Positions 20,011-28,388 of a DNA stretch of 64,000 bases are shown piece after piece. Position 1 is the first letter of the stretch. Each line of letters opens with the position of its first letter. The stretch comes from Phycisphaeraceae bacterium. GTDB taxonomy: Bacteria > Planctomycetota > Phycisphaerae > Phycisphaerales > UBA1924. Made by a program: the position numbers and the translations under genes. The notes under the pieces were generated by a model that made no database searches, was not told the DNA's origin, and saw only the letters and a list, made by a program, of their open reading frames with translations. The DNA lies in assembly GCA_020639215.1 (NCBI GenBank), contig JACKHA010000012.1, forward strand, positions 23,854 through 87,853, written 5' to 3'.

Positions 20011-20892
20011 TCAGAATCCGAGCCGAGCCAGGCTCGCGGCCACCTGCCCCGCGTATCCCGCCCCGAAGAGCGTGCAGTGCACGAGCAGCGGGTACAGGTT
20101 GTAGAGGTCGCGCCGCGATCGCTCGAACTCGCGCGGATCGAACATCTCGACGCCGACGCGCTCGGCGTACCGATCGAAGAACGCCCGCCCGAACGTCGAG
20201 AACAGCGTGATGAACGCCAGTTCCACCTCGGCGTGGGCGAAGTACGGGGCGGGGTCGATGAACGCCGCGATCCTCCCCTCGCACGCCAGCACGTTCCCGC
20301 CCCAGACATCGCCGTGGATCAGCGACGCGGGCGGACGAGACGGCACGAGCTCGCCCAGGCGGGCCATGAGCGACTCGACGCGGGCCGCCAGCGAGTCGTT
20401 GATGGCGCCAACGCCCCGCGCCGACTCGAGCATCGGGGCCAGCCGTCGCTCGCCGAAAAACCCCGCCCAGTCGCCCATCCACCCGTTCGGCTGCGGGAGC
20501 GAGCCGATGGCGTTGTCCCCGCCCAGGCCGAAACGCCCGTCGGGCGACAGGTTCGCGTGGAGCGACGCGAGCAGATCGCCCGCGTGCTCCTCGACGCCGC
20601 GCCCGCGCGAGGCGTCGGTCTTGACGTGCTCCATCACGAGAAGGTCGTGCTCGGCCGCCACAACCGCCGGCGTCGGCAGGCCGCTGGCCCGAAGCAGGCC
20701 GAGCATCCGCCCCTCGACGCGCAGGTCGATCGCCCGGGCCGCGCCCGCGGATGCCTTCGCGATGAGAAGACTGCCGTCCGCGAGGCCGATCCGGTGCACC
20801 CCGCCACCGACGCCGCTGCCTATTGGTTCGACCCGATGAACGGGGGAGCCAACCCGACCCGCAAGAAGTATGGACAGTCGCCCACGATCCAT
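20011..20892 (-). CDS. Fructosamine-3-kinase family protein
   Basis: 293 aa, family length. It has the APH-like kinase motifs: KAS near residue 50, LIHGDVWGGNVL (catalytic HGDxxxxN, near 193) and the metal-binding FIDPAPYFAHAEVELAF. FN3K enzymes phosphorylate sugars attached to protein lysines by glycation, which makes the adduct unstable, and so repair proteins. The ATG at 20892 was chosen over an upstream TTG because TACGCT lies five bases before it and family homology begins close by. It lies 60 bases upstream of the M60 gene in the same direction, but that gene has its own -10. Confidence 0.9.
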   Translation of the reverse strand: MDRGRLSILLAGRVGSPVHRVEPIGSGVGGGVHRIGLADGSLLIAKASAGAARAIDLRVEGRMLGLLRASGLPTPAVVAAEHDLLVMEHVKTDASRGRGVEEHAGDLLASLHANLSPDGRFGLGGDNAIGSLPQPNGWMGDWAGFFGERRLAPMLESARGVGAINDSLAARVESLMARLGELVPSRPPASLIHGDVWGGNVLACEGRIAAFIDPAPYFAHAEVELAFITLFSTFGRAFFDRYAERVGVEMFDPREFERSRRDLYNLYPLLVHCTLFGAGYAGQVAASLARLGF

Positions 20893-20897
20893 GTCGC

Positions 20898-20903
20898 AGC
20901 GTA
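20898..20903 (-). promoter_or_regulatory. Putative -10 (TACGCT) of the fructosamine kinase gene, leaderless type
   Basis: TACGCT on the minus strand five bases before the ATG at 20892; no Shine-Dalgarno. Confidence 0.4.
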
Positions 20904-20994
20904 GCGGCCCGCCGATCGTCGCACGCCCGAGTGTTGATCGCTGGCACAAGTCACCGTTGGGCGTCGCGACGCGCGGCGAGTCGGCGCCCGCGCC

Positions 20995-22038
20995 TCACAG
21001 CCCCAGCAGCACGCGCACGCCGGCCTCCCCCACCATCACCAGCAGAAGCAGCGGCAGGTGCGCGATCGAGGCCAGGAACACCGCCTTGGCCCGCTTGGCC
21101 GTGCGCTCGCGCCCGAACTCGAGCACGAGCCACAGGAACCCGAGCCCCGTCAGTGTCGCGGCCACGATGGTCACGCCGCCCAGCAGCCCGGGCATCGCCA
21201 GCGCCGGGAGCAGCGTGGCCGGCAGCAGCAGCAGCGTCCAGCGCAGCATCGACGCGGCGGTCCGCGCCCCGGTCGCGTCGCCGACCGACAGCACACGGTA
21301 CCCGCCGGCCTCGTAGTGCTCGCGGTACTTCCACGCGATCGCCATGAAGTGCGGCATCTGCCACACGAACATCAACCCGAAGAGCGCCCAGCCGCCCGCG
21401 TGCCCGATCGGCGACGCCAGCCACGACCCGCCCGCAGCCGCTCCCGCCGACAGCGCGTGCCCCACCGCATACCACCCGATCAGCGGCGGCAGGGCGCCCG
21501 GGATCGCCCCCACCAGCGTCGACAGCGGGCTGGCCACCTTCATCGGCGTGTACAGCAGCAGGTACGTCACCACGCACGCAAGCGAGATCAGCGACGCCAG
21601 CGGGCCGCACACCAGCCACAGGCCCACCACGCCGATCGTCGACAGCCCTGTTCCGAGCCAGAACGCGGTCCGCGGCGACACCCGCCCCGACGGGATCGGG
21701 CGGCTGGCGGTCCGCTCCATGCACGCGTCCCGCGCGTGCTCGGACCACATGTTCAAGGCGTTGGCCCCGGCCGCGCTGAACGCCGTGCCCAGCACGCAGC
21801 CGACCAGCGACACAAGCACGTCGAGCGTGCCCCAGGCCGAGCCGGGAGCCGCGCTCCAAACCCCGCCCCAGGCCCCGAGCGCCGCGAGCACGAACCCAAC
21901 CAGGGCCGTGATCGTCACCATCCGGGTGATGCCCGGCTTGGTGCACTCGATCAGGTCGGCGATGGTCGGCAGCGATGCCGCACCTGCCCGCGTCGCCACG
22001 CCGGCGCTGTTCGCGCCAAGACCCTCCGCGCTCGACAT
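20995..22038 (-). CDS. ctaB: Protoheme IX farnesyltransferase (heme O synthase)
   Basis: 347 aa UbiA-superfamily integral membrane enzyme with about eight hydrophobic helices. It adds farnesyl to heme B for heme-copper oxidases. Family motifs: TKPGITRMV, the polyprenyl-diphosphate-binding stretch around residues 90-107 (NMWSEHARDACMERTASRP) and YTPMK. The first Asp-rich motif is NMxxExxxD instead of NDxxDxxxD; Glu at this place also occurs in eukaryotic COX10-type proteins, so activity is plausible. No oxidase genes are adjacent. TAGAAT at 22147-22152 (minus strand) is a candidate -10, giving a leader of about 100 bases. Start taken at the ATG at 22038. Confidence 0.9.
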   Translation of the reverse strand: MSSAEGLGANSAGVATRAGAASLPTIADLIECTKPGITRMVTITALVGFVLAALGAWGGVWSAAPGSAWGTLDVLVSLVGCVLGTAFSAAGANALNMWSEHARDACMERTASRPIPSGRVSPRTAFWLGTGLSTIGVVGLWLVCGPLASLISLACVVTYLLLYTPMKVASPLSTLVGAIPGALPPLIGWYAVGHALSAGAAAGGSWLASPIGHAGGWALFGLMFVWQMPHFMAIAWKYREHYEAGGYRVLSVGDATGARTAASMLRWTLLLLPATLLPALAMPGLLGGVTIVAATLTGLGFLWLVLEFGRERTAKRAKAVFLASIAHLPLLLLVMVGEAGVRVLLGL

Positions 22039-22166
22039 CGTTGAGAGTCGTCCCAAGCCGCGCTCCAGACCCCGCTCCCCGCGTTCGACACGAGCCGGTA
22101 CAAGCCACCGTCCAGACGACGAATCGGCTTCGGCCAGACGAGAGCGATTCTAGCCTGGCAGGAGGG

Positions 22167-23183
22167 CTACAGCCCCACACGCTCCCCCTGCTCCGCCACC
22201 CGCATCCCCGCCGCCTCGACCTCCCCCACCGCCGCCGCCTCGCCCCGAACCAGCGGGTTCGTGTGATTCAGGTGGATGAATCGGACCTTGGCCCGCTCGT
22301 CCGCGTCCAGCGCGCCGAACCGCGCCAGGCTCTCGCGCACCGACGGGTGCGGGATCTGCGACATGTCGCGCCCGCCCAGCTCATCCCCGGAGAAGAACGT
22401 CGCGTCCAGATACGCGACATCGCACGCCCGGATCTCGTCCTCGATCAGGCGGGCCGGGCCGCCGCCCGCCGCCTCCCATCCGTCCCACCGCTCCCACTTG
22501 TCGATGTCCGGGATGTACAGCACCCGCACGCCCGGTCCGTCGATCCGGAACCCCACCGTCTCCGAGAACTCGTCCCGGTGCGGCACGAGCAGCGGCGTCA
22601 CGCTGATCCGCTCGTTCAGCGCGACAGCCTCGCCGTCCGCGAGCGACCGCACCTCGATGTTCCCCAGCGTCACCAGCTGGCTCCACGGCCCGTTCGCCCG
22701 AAGAAACTCGCCCATCCGCGGCATCGCGTACACCGGCACCCCAGCCGCCCCGGTCACTTCCCGCCCCAGGTCCTGCAACCCCGTGTAGTGCCCGACGTGC
22801 GCGTGCGTGAGCAGCACGCCGTCGAGCATCGCCTGCGACGCGGCCCCGGGCCTGTCCGCGTCCGGCGGGGCGATCTCATCCAGCAAACGCAACTGCTCGG
22901 CGAAGTCCGGCGTCGCGTCGATCAGCCACCGCTGCCCGCTGGCCGGGTCAACGATCGCCAGGCACGACACGAACCGACGCCGCGACTCATCCTCCCACGC
23001 GACACGGCAGCACGCGCGCCGGCACGCCGCCTGCGGATACCCGCCGTCCTGCGCGACGCCGAGGACGACGACGAAGGGGGCGGGGACCACGCCGTGCTCC
23101 GGCTGCGGCGAGCCCGAACCTGCACTCGCACCAACGCACACCGATGCGAGCAGACCCCCGAGCATGCCAAGCGAGTAGAACAT
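22167..23183 (-). CDS. Secreted PqqB-like metallo-beta-lactamase-fold hydrolase
   Basis: 338 aa with an N-terminal hydrophobic signal (about 1-20). The mature part opens with VVVLGVAQDGGYPQ and Cys pairs typical of PqqB. The metal motif is LLTHAHVGHYTGL (near residue 124), so HxHxGH in place of HxHxDH, followed by a distal IPHPSV and RFIHLNHTNP. PqqB is a cytoplasmic hydroxylase in PQQ synthesis; exported relatives of this kind have no proven role. No other pqq gene is near. TAGAGT lies six bases before the ATG, and there is no Shine-Dalgarno. Family call good, function unknown. Confidence 0.82.
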   Translation of the reverse strand: MFYSLGMLGGLLASVCVGASAGSGSPQPEHGVVPAPFVVVLGVAQDGGYPQAACRRACCRVAWEDESRRRFVSCLAIVDPASGQRWLIDATPDFAEQLRLLDEIAPPDADRPGAASQAMLDGVLLTHAHVGHYTGLQDLGREVTGAAGVPVYAMPRMGEFLRANGPWSQLVTLGNIEVRSLADGEAVALNERISVTPLLVPHRDEFSETVGFRIDGPGVRVLYIPDIDKWERWDGWEAAGGGPARLIEDEIRACDVAYLDATFFSGDELGGRDMSQIPHPSVRESLARFGALDADERAKVRFIHLNHTNPLVRGEAAAVGEVEAAGMRVAEQGERVGL

Positions 23184-23189
23184 TCACGC

Positions 23190-23195
23190 ACTCTA
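23190..23195 (-). promoter_or_regulatory. Putative -10 (TAGAGT) of the PqqB-like gene, leaderless type
   Basis: TAGAGT on the minus strand six bases before the ATG at 23183; no Shine-Dalgarno. Confidence 0.4.
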
Positions 23196-23262
23196 CACCA
23201 CGACCGCACACGCCGCCCCACCTGTGCCGCGTGCTTCGCGCACCTGTGCCGCACCTGCCGTC

Positions 23263-23382
23263 TCACACCCCCAGCAGAGCCGCCGCACCGAACTGCGACG
23301 CGATCAGGATCACCACCAGCACGAGCGAGATCGCGTCGTTGTACCCGTCGCTCCACGAATCGAACCAACGCCGCGCACGCAA
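23263..23382 (-). CDS. Possible 39-residue membrane peptide
   Basis: An open frame from TTG at 23382 to the TGA at 23263 encodes a charged start (RARRWFDSWSDGYNDA) followed by one hydrophobic segment (ISLVLVVILIASQFG). It lies in the 303-base gap between the PqqB-like gene and thioredoxin. The composition looks like a real single-pass peptide, or the tail of a lost membrane protein, rather than random high-GC reading. No Shine-Dalgarno is obvious and a hairpin sits directly before it, so it may be only a remnant. Confidence 0.25.
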   Translation of the reverse strand: MRARRWFDSWSDGYNDAISLVLVVILIASQFGAAALLGV

Positions 23383-23383
23383 A

Positions 23384-23413
23384 CCGCCCGCCGGGCGGCA
23401 ACCCGGCGGGCGG
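23384..23413 (-). terminator. Perfect 12-bp hairpin downstream of thioredoxin
   Basis: CCGCCCGCCGGG and CCCGGCGGGCGG pair perfectly around a six-base loop, 74 bases past the trx stop. A second small hairpin (23452-23467, GCCACA-TTCG-TGTGGC) lies nearer the stop. Neither has a T tract, so termination is a guess. Confidence 0.4.
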
Positions 23414-23486
23414 CGAGGGGGAACGACGCCTGTGGCAGGCGACTCGGATGTGCCACATTCGTGTGGCCGGTGGCTCGGAGCGTGCC

Positions 23487-23828
23487 TCAGCCCGCGACCC
23501 GCGCCAAGCGCGCCTTGAGCGTCTCGCCCGACTGCACCCCCACCAGGCGATCAACCTCGCGACCGCCCTTGAAGATGATCAGCGTCGGGATCGACTGCAC
23601 CCGGTGCGACGCCGCCGCATTCGGCGCCTGGTCCACGTCCAGCTTCGCGACGATCGCGCTGCTCCCCACGTCGGATGCGAGTCGATCGATCGTCGGCGCG
23701 ATCGCGCGGCACGGCGGGCACCAAGGCGCCCAGAAGTCCACGAGCACCGGCACGTCCGCGCCCTTGATCGCCTGGTGGAACGACTTGTCGTCGAGGTGGA
23801 CGACCGGTGAGTCGGCTTGCGTGCCCAT
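23487..23828 (-). CDS. trxA: Thioredoxin with CPPC active site
   Basis: 113 aa single-domain thioredoxin, normal length. The active site is WAPWCPPC (C37, C40), with Pro in place of the usual Gly in CGPC. That would be expected to shift the redox potential toward a less reducing enzyme. The cis-Pro stretch SIPTLIIFKGG is present. No signal peptide, so cytoplasmic disulfide reductase. AAAGGAG seven bases before the ATG is a strong Shine-Dalgarno. It is transcribed in the same direction as the AhpD-like gene 138 bases upstream, and a redox link between the two is possible. Confidence 0.92.
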   Translation of the reverse strand: MGTQADSPVVHLDDKSFHQAIKGADVPVLVDFWAPWCPPCRAIAPTIDRLASDVGSSAIVAKLDVDQAPNAAASHRVQSIPTLIIFKGGREVDRLVGVQSGETLKARLARVAG

Positions 23829-23966
23829 CGGACGCTCCTTTCAGATGGATCGGGCCCGCTGCCAACACCGAGGCGGGCCCCGAATCACGCCGACCCGCGT
23901 TGGCGGATCGGCGCGGAGGGGATCGGAGAAGCGAGAACGTCCGGATCCGCTCGGGCTGTTCGACGA

Positions 23967-24521
23967 TCACCGGGCGCCAACGGTCTGGCGCGACTCCACC
24001 ACGGGGAAGTCGATTTCCGTCGCGAACGCCCGGTTGAAGTAGTTGGTGAACACGTTGATCGCGACCGCCCCCACCACCTCGGCCAGCTCCGCGTCGGACA
24101 GCCCGGCGCCGCGGGCCGCCTCCACGTCGCCCGCCTCCACGCCGCCCTTGGTCTCGATGACCGAGCGGGCGAAGGCCAGCGCCGCCGCGGCCTTCGGATC
24201 GCTGGCCGAGCCGTCCCGGGCCGCGGCGATCTGGTCGGGCTTCAACCCCGCCATCTTGCCCAGAGCGCTGTGGGCCGAGAGGCAGTAGTTGCACGCGTTG
24301 GTCTCGGCGGCGAGCAGCGCGATCTGCTCGCGGATCGGTGCGGCCAAAGCCCCGGCGCCCAAGGCGCCGCTGAGACTTGCGTACCCCTTGAGCACCGCGG
24401 GCGAGTTGCCCATCACCTTCATCATGTTGGGCACGGTGCCCAGGGCCTTCTTGAGCGAGGCGAAGATCTCCTGGTTCGAGCCGGTCGCGGTCTCGGGATT
24501 CTGGATCGGAAGACGGGCCAT
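23967..24521 (-). CDS. Carboxymuconolactone decarboxylase / AhpD-like protein
   Basis: 184 aa all-alpha protein with the AhpD redox motif CNYCLSAH (C77, C80, H84) in a helix, the signature of peroxidase-coupled disulfide reductases rather than of true decarboxylases. The start at 24521 (MARLPIQ) is supported by AAAGGA about seven bases upstream; the open frame before it is not coding. It is followed by a thioredoxin gene, which fits a role in peroxide or thiol stress, but this is inference from family and context. Confidence 0.88.
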   Translation of the reverse strand: MARLPIQNPETATGSNQEIFASLKKALGTVPNMMKVMGNSPAVLKGYASLSGALGAGALAAPIREQIALLAAETNACNYCLSAHSALGKMAGLKPDQIAAARDGSASDPKAAAALAFARSVIETKGGVEAGDVEAARGAGLSDAELAEVVGAVAINVFTNYFNRAFATEIDFPVVESRQTVGAR

Positions 24522-24760
24522 GGTGCGTTCCTTTCGGTCGTGGCGACAGCCGGGGCGACAGGGGGCCGCCCTTGCCCGCCGCGGGTTGTCTTTCAGTCCG
24601 GCCGCCACATGGCGACCGCCACGACAAGTAGATGAGGGCCGGGCGAGGGATGTGACAAAGAAGCAGCGCCCGACGCGCGAGCGTCGTGGTCCCGCTGGGC
24701 TATCGCTCCAACGCACAGGTTGGATTCGGGGGTCACGCCGGACGGGCGGATGTGCCGCCA

Positions 24761-25735
24761 TCACACCCGCGTCGGCGCATCCTCTTCCGAAGCGTCGATG
24801 TCGTCCTCCGCTTCGGCGTCCTCGTCCTCATCCTCTTCCGCCCGATCCGGGAACGCCGTCCGCTCCATCGCCAGCACCCAGTCCTCGACCGCCTGGGCGT
24901 AGTGGTACAGGTCGATCTTGACCTCCTGCCCGCCCAGCCCCGCGTGCCCCGACTTGATCTTCAGGAACACGATGAACTTGTCCCACCGCCGCTTGTCCAC
25001 GTCCTCCAGGTCGCCCGGCGTCACCACATGCCCGCCCGGCACCGTCAGACGCTGGCCGTCTGGTTCCCACGAGTACCGCTTGCCCGCCACCCGCACGAAC
25101 TTGAACAGCAACCACGGCCCGATCGAGAACCCGATCGCGACAAACAGCCACTGGGCCGGGATGTCGTACACCGCCAGCGGCGCGGGGGCCGTGCGCGACG
25201 TCCACTCCCGCTCCAGCGTGCCGAGGCGCTCGGTCGGATTCTCAATGGTCGTGTGCTCGGGGCTCACGTGCCCGATGCGGCTCAGCGCGTCGAGCCACGC
25301 GAGGCGTTTTTGGTCCATCTCGCCCAGGTTCCCGGTGCCGCCCCGTGACCGCTCGCGCAAGGACGCCAGCTCGGCCGCCGGGTCGGCGATCGTCGCCTGC
25401 CCGAGGCGTCCCCCGCTGGACCACGCCCGCAGGTACTCGAGCTGCTTCCGCTCCGCGTCGAGGCGTCCCCGTTCCGGGTACACCACCACCGCGTCGTACA
25501 GCCCCCACGCCCCGAACCCGAGCAGCACGATGGCGAACCCGAGCGTCTTGAGCCACCAGCGCGGCGCCAGGCGGGACGTGCCGGGCTCCAGCACCGACGC
25601 CGGCGGCCCCACGTCCTCCTCATCCTCTTCGACTTCGGAATCGATGGCCTCGGCCTCGTCCGGGGCCTCCTCGCCCACGTCCTCATGGGCCGCCCCGCCG
25701 TCGATCGGCTCGTGCTCGTCGCGATGCTCTGCCAT
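24761..25735 (-). CDS. Acidic two-pass membrane protein of unknown function
   Basis: 324 aa, not recognised as a named family. It has a strongly acidic cytoplasmic N-terminus (about 1-55), one membrane helix (about 63-85, TLGFAIVLLGFGAWGLYDAV) and a coiled or extended segment of about 100 residues. A second helix (about 195-214) is followed by a folded tail region (RWDKFIVFLKIKSGHAGLGG) and ends in another acidic run (EEDEDEDAEAEDD). The shape suggests an inner-membrane organiser or sensor. GGAGGG six bases before the ATG at 25735 is a strong Shine-Dalgarno. It may be co-transcribed with the 75-residue gene upstream (95 bases between). Confidence 0.7.
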   Translation of the reverse strand: MAEHRDEHEPIDGGAAHEDVGEEAPDEAEAIDSEVEEDEEDVGPPASVLEPGTSRLAPRWWLKTLGFAIVLLGFGAWGLYDAVVVYPERGRLDAERKQLEYLRAWSSGGRLGQATIADPAAELASLRERSRGGTGNLGEMDQKRLAWLDALSRIGHVSPEHTTIENPTERLGTLEREWTSRTAPAPLAVYDIPAQWLFVAIGFSIGPWLLFKFVRVAGKRYSWEPDGQRLTVPGGHVVTPGDLEDVDKRRWDKFIVFLKIKSGHAGLGGQEVKIDLYHYAQAVEDWVLAMERTAFPDRAEEDEDEDAEAEDDIDASEEDAPTRV

Positions 25736-25830
25736 GTCGCCCTCCGGCTGAGCCCGTGTCATCGGCCCGACCCGAGGGTATTCGTCGGCGAACCGCCAAA
25801 ACCCTGCCCCTGGGCCGCCCGCTCGGCCCG

Positions 25831-26058
25831 TTACTCCAGAGGCGTTCGGTCCAGCGCCAGGCTCCACCACCGCTCGGCCCGGGCCAGCCCCCCGGGGCGT
25901 GACGCCATCGACCCGAATCCGCCCTCGCTGACCCGGCGCGTCGGGATCCGCGGCACGTCGTACGGGCGGGCCATCGCCTCGGTCAGCCAGAGCGAATGCA
26001 CCAGGCGAGCCCTCCTCCCAGCCTCCATGCGACCACGCTTCGAGAACCACCACCGCAT
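25831..26058 (-). CDS. Small basic protein (75 aa), unknown
   Basis: 75 aa, starting MRWWFSKRGRMEAGRRARLV and containing PTRRVSEGGFGSMASRPGG in the middle. It has no membrane segment and is rich in Arg, Trp and Ser. Two things argue that it is real: codon use is like its neighbours, and a TATCAT hexamer lies exactly six bases before its ATG, the leaderless pattern seen at many genes here. It might bind nucleic acid or ribosomes given its charge, but nothing in the sequence proves this. It is divergent from the ECF sigma gene. Confidence 0.6.
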   Translation of the reverse strand: MRWWFSKRGRMEAGRRARLVHSLWLTEAMARPYDVPRIPTRRVSEGGFGSMASRPGGLARAERWWSLALDRTPLE

Positions 26059-26064
26059 GGGCCC

Positions 26065-26070
26065 ATGATA
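26065..26070 (-). promoter_or_regulatory. Putative -10 (TATCAT) of the 75-residue gene, leaderless type
   Basis: TATCAT on the minus strand six bases before the ATG at 26058. Confidence 0.45.
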
Positions 26071-26203
26071 CAGACGCCGCGCCCGCCGCTTTCTTGTTCG
26101 CCCCGGAAACTCCGCCTCGCGGGGCGCACGGTGCGATACCTTGGAACTGCCCGCCCGTGCTCACCCGCGGAACCGGACCGCTCCCGCCCGCGCACCCTCA
26201 GCG

Positions 26204-26938
26204 ATGCCCCCGCCGAAGCCGCTCCAGTTCGACGCTGTCGAACCCCACAAACAGGGGGGCGATCGGGCTAGGCCTCAAACTCACCGATCGGCGGAAAGAA
26301 CGGAAGAGGAACTCGTCCGAGCGATTCAGGGCGGCGACCAGGAGGCCTGGCGCGACCTGGCCCGGCGGGTGTTGCCGCGGTTGTATGCCCTTTGTTATCG
26401 GATGATGGGGCGTCGGGAGGACGCCGCGGACGCGGCCCAGGCCGCCATGCTCCGCCTGCTGCAGGTCATCGGGCAGTACGACGGGCGGAGCCGGTTCTCG
26501 ACCTGGGCCTACCGGGTCACGACCAACATCTGCATCTCGCGCCTGCGGTCGGCGAAGGTCCGTCGGACGGCCAGCCTGGACGGCGGGCGGGGTCCCGACC
26601 CGGGGGCTGGCTCCGGGCGGACAATGGAGCCGCAGGGTCGGGAACCGGACCCGGGTTCGAGCGTCGAACACTCCGACGCGGCGGCCCGGTTGGTCCGGGC
26701 GATGCGGACGCTGGAGCCGGAGCAGCGGGCGATTCTGATTCTCCGGGACGGTCAGGACCTTGCGTACGACAGGATCGCAGAGGTGCTGGGGATCGGGATC
26801 GGAACGGTCAAGAGCCGCCTGTTCCGGGCCCGCGGCGCGCTCCGCGAGGCGATGGAGGGGATGGGATACTCGCCCGAGGCTTCGCGCGGGCGCGACCCGG
26901 GTTCGGGAGCAGCGGAGACGGAGGCAGACGGCAAGTAA
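26204..26938 (+). CDS. ECF-type RNA polymerase sigma factor
   Basis: 244 aa. Region 2 (about residues 45-115) has ALCYRMMGRREDAADAAQAAMLRLL and the FSTWAYRVTTNIC core-binding and -10 recognition helix. A Gly/Pro-rich linker follows, and region 4 (about 160-220) reads LEPEQRAILILRDGQDLAYDRIAEVLGIGIGTVKSRLFRARGAL. The usual start consensus for ECF factors is met at ATG 26204. TACCTT near 26138 may be its -10. The gene 25 bases downstream encodes a membrane protein with anti-sigma layout, so the pair is likely a stress-sensing unit; the signal is unknown. Confidence 0.92.
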   Translation: MPPPKPLQFDAVEPHKQGGDRARPQTHRSAERTEEELVRAIQGGDQEAWRDLARRVLPRLYALCYRMMGRREDAADAAQAAMLRLLQVIGQYDGRSRFSTWAYRVTTNICISRLRSAKVRRTASLDGGRGPDPGAGSGRTMEPQGREPDPGSSVEHSDAAARLVRAMRTLEPEQRAILILRDGQDLAYDRIAEVLGIGIGTVKSRLFRARGALREAMEGMGYSPEASRGRDPGSGAAETEADGK

Positions 26939-26963
26939 AACGAAGCAAGCGTGACGACCCGAC

Positions 26964-28271
26964 ATGGCGAGCAACCACTCCAACCCGAATCACGCCGCTC
27001 CGAGCCCTTCGGACGAGGCGATGCTCGCGTTCGTCGAGGGCGAGTTGGGCGGGCCCGAGGAGGCGGCGCTGCGCCGGGCGCTGGCACGTTCGCCGCAGGT
27101 GATGCTCCGCCTGGAGGCGATGCGGCGCGAGCGTGCGGTGCTGCGCGGCGTGCTGCTACGCGAGCCGTACATCCCGGCGTCGGTGCAGCGCCGGATGGAG
27201 CGGGCTGTCGAAACAGGAATCGAGCGTGCCAAGGGCCGGCGGAGCCCGTCGCGTTCGGCGTTGGAACCCGCCGGAGCCGCGCCCACCGGGCTTGCGCCGG
27301 ATGCCCACGACGTCCCGCTCATCCATAGCATCCCGATCGATCGCGCGTTGCCGCGCCGGTCCTGGAACTCCGGCGGGCTGGGCGTGGGCCTGGCGACGGC
27401 GGCGGCGATCGCGTTGGTTGTGGGCGGCGTGCTGGCGACGATCAACATCCGCCCGCCGACGGCGACCAACTCCGCAGCGCCTTCCATCGCACGTGGGGGC
27501 GGCGTTGCGCCCGCCTCGCCCGACTCGCTCGCGACGGCGTCGCCGAGGCTCGCGGAACGAACCGCCGGCGAATCGGGCGCGCCATCAGTCGTTGCCGCCG
27601 ACGCGCTGGCCGACCCGATCGCGGCGGCATCCGCGCCGTCGCTGGCTGGCGATCCGATCGTGGGCGTGTCTGAGCCGGGGCCTTCGACGCGCCTGCTGCC
27701 GGGGCGGGTGGCCCGCACCCAGGTCATGGCTCTGGCCGAGCAACGTCGCCTGGCCCTGCGAGTCTCGGCGCCCGAACCGCGAAACGTGATCGCGGCCATG
27801 GAGGCCGCGGCCGGCGACGCGGATCGCCCGGCGTGGCGCGTCCGCACCGACGCCCCGGCGACCCTGGCCGGCTCGATGGGCCTGACGCTCGCGCCGTGGG
27901 ATGAGCAGGCGACCAGCCCGACGAGCGACACGCTGGCCACCGGACCCGAGAGCGTGCCCGGCGCACCGACGCGCCTCGCCGAGACGCCGCCCGCCGATCC
28001 CGACGCGTGGCTGCTGCGTCCGACCGACGACGCGCTGGCGGTGTACCTGGCCGAGGTCGATCTCACCGAGGCCGGGCTTCGGACTTTGGAGCGGGACCTG
28101 GGCCGTGCCGCGGGCGGGAGCAGCGGGTTTGCGGCGCTCGAGACCTCGCTCGACGGGGTGATCGGCGGGCCGACGCTGCTGGTGCCGGCCCAGGACGTGA
28201 TCTGGTGGTACGACTCGCCGCGCGAGTGGTCGAAGCGGGCGTTGGTGCCGATCGTGATCGAGCGGCCGTGA
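26964..28271 (+). CDS. Probable transmembrane anti-sigma factor
   Basis: 435 aa. The N-terminal 95 residues are cytoplasmic, with DEAMLAFVEGELGGPEEAALRRAL, a pattern common at the start of planctomycete anti-sigma factors, but without the zinc HxxxCxxC motif. One membrane helix (about 140-162, LATAAAIALVVGGVLATI) follows. The remaining 270 residues would lie in the periplasm and are low-complexity with a more ordered end (AVYLAEVDLTEAGLRTLERD). It directly follows the ECF sigma gene, so sequestration of that sigma factor at the membrane is inferred from layout and position. No site for regulated proteolysis can be named. Confidence 0.75.
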   Translation: MASNHSNPNHAAPSPSDEAMLAFVEGELGGPEEAALRRALARSPQVMLRLEAMRRERAVLRGVLLREPYIPASVQRRMERAVETGIERAKGRRSPSRSALEPAGAAPTGLAPDAHDVPLIHSIPIDRALPRRSWNSGGLGVGLATAAAIALVVGGVLATINIRPPTATNSAAPSIARGGGVAPASPDSLATASPRLAERTAGESGAPSVVAADALADPIAAASAPSLAGDPIVGVSEPGPSTRLLPGRVARTQVMALAEQRRLALRVSAPEPRNVIAAMEAAAGDADRPAWRVRTDAPATLAGSMGLTLAPWDEQATSPTSDTLATGPESVPGAPTRLAETPPADPDAWLLRPTDDALAVYLAEVDLTEAGLRTLERDLGRAAGGSSGFAALETSLDGVIGGPTLLVPAQDVIWWYDSPREWSKRALVPIVIERP

Positions 28272-28278
28272 AGGCGGG

Positions 28279-28308
28279 TTCACCACGGAGACACGAAGAG
28301 CACTGAGG
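28279..28308. repeat. Solo arm of an intergenic ACCACGGAGACACG-type repeat
   Basis: The stretch CACCACGGAGACACGAAGAG matches the widespread intergenic repeat motif ACCACGGAGACACGGAG seen in many large bacterial genomes (from memory). No inverted partner arm is nearby. It lies between the stops of two convergent genes. Confidence 0.35.
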
Positions 28309-28388
28309 AAGGCAGGATGCGGGGAGGGGCAAGGGCCCGCTCCCGGATTCGCGTCGTTCCGCTAAGTGCGTGCGTCGGTCCACCGGAG

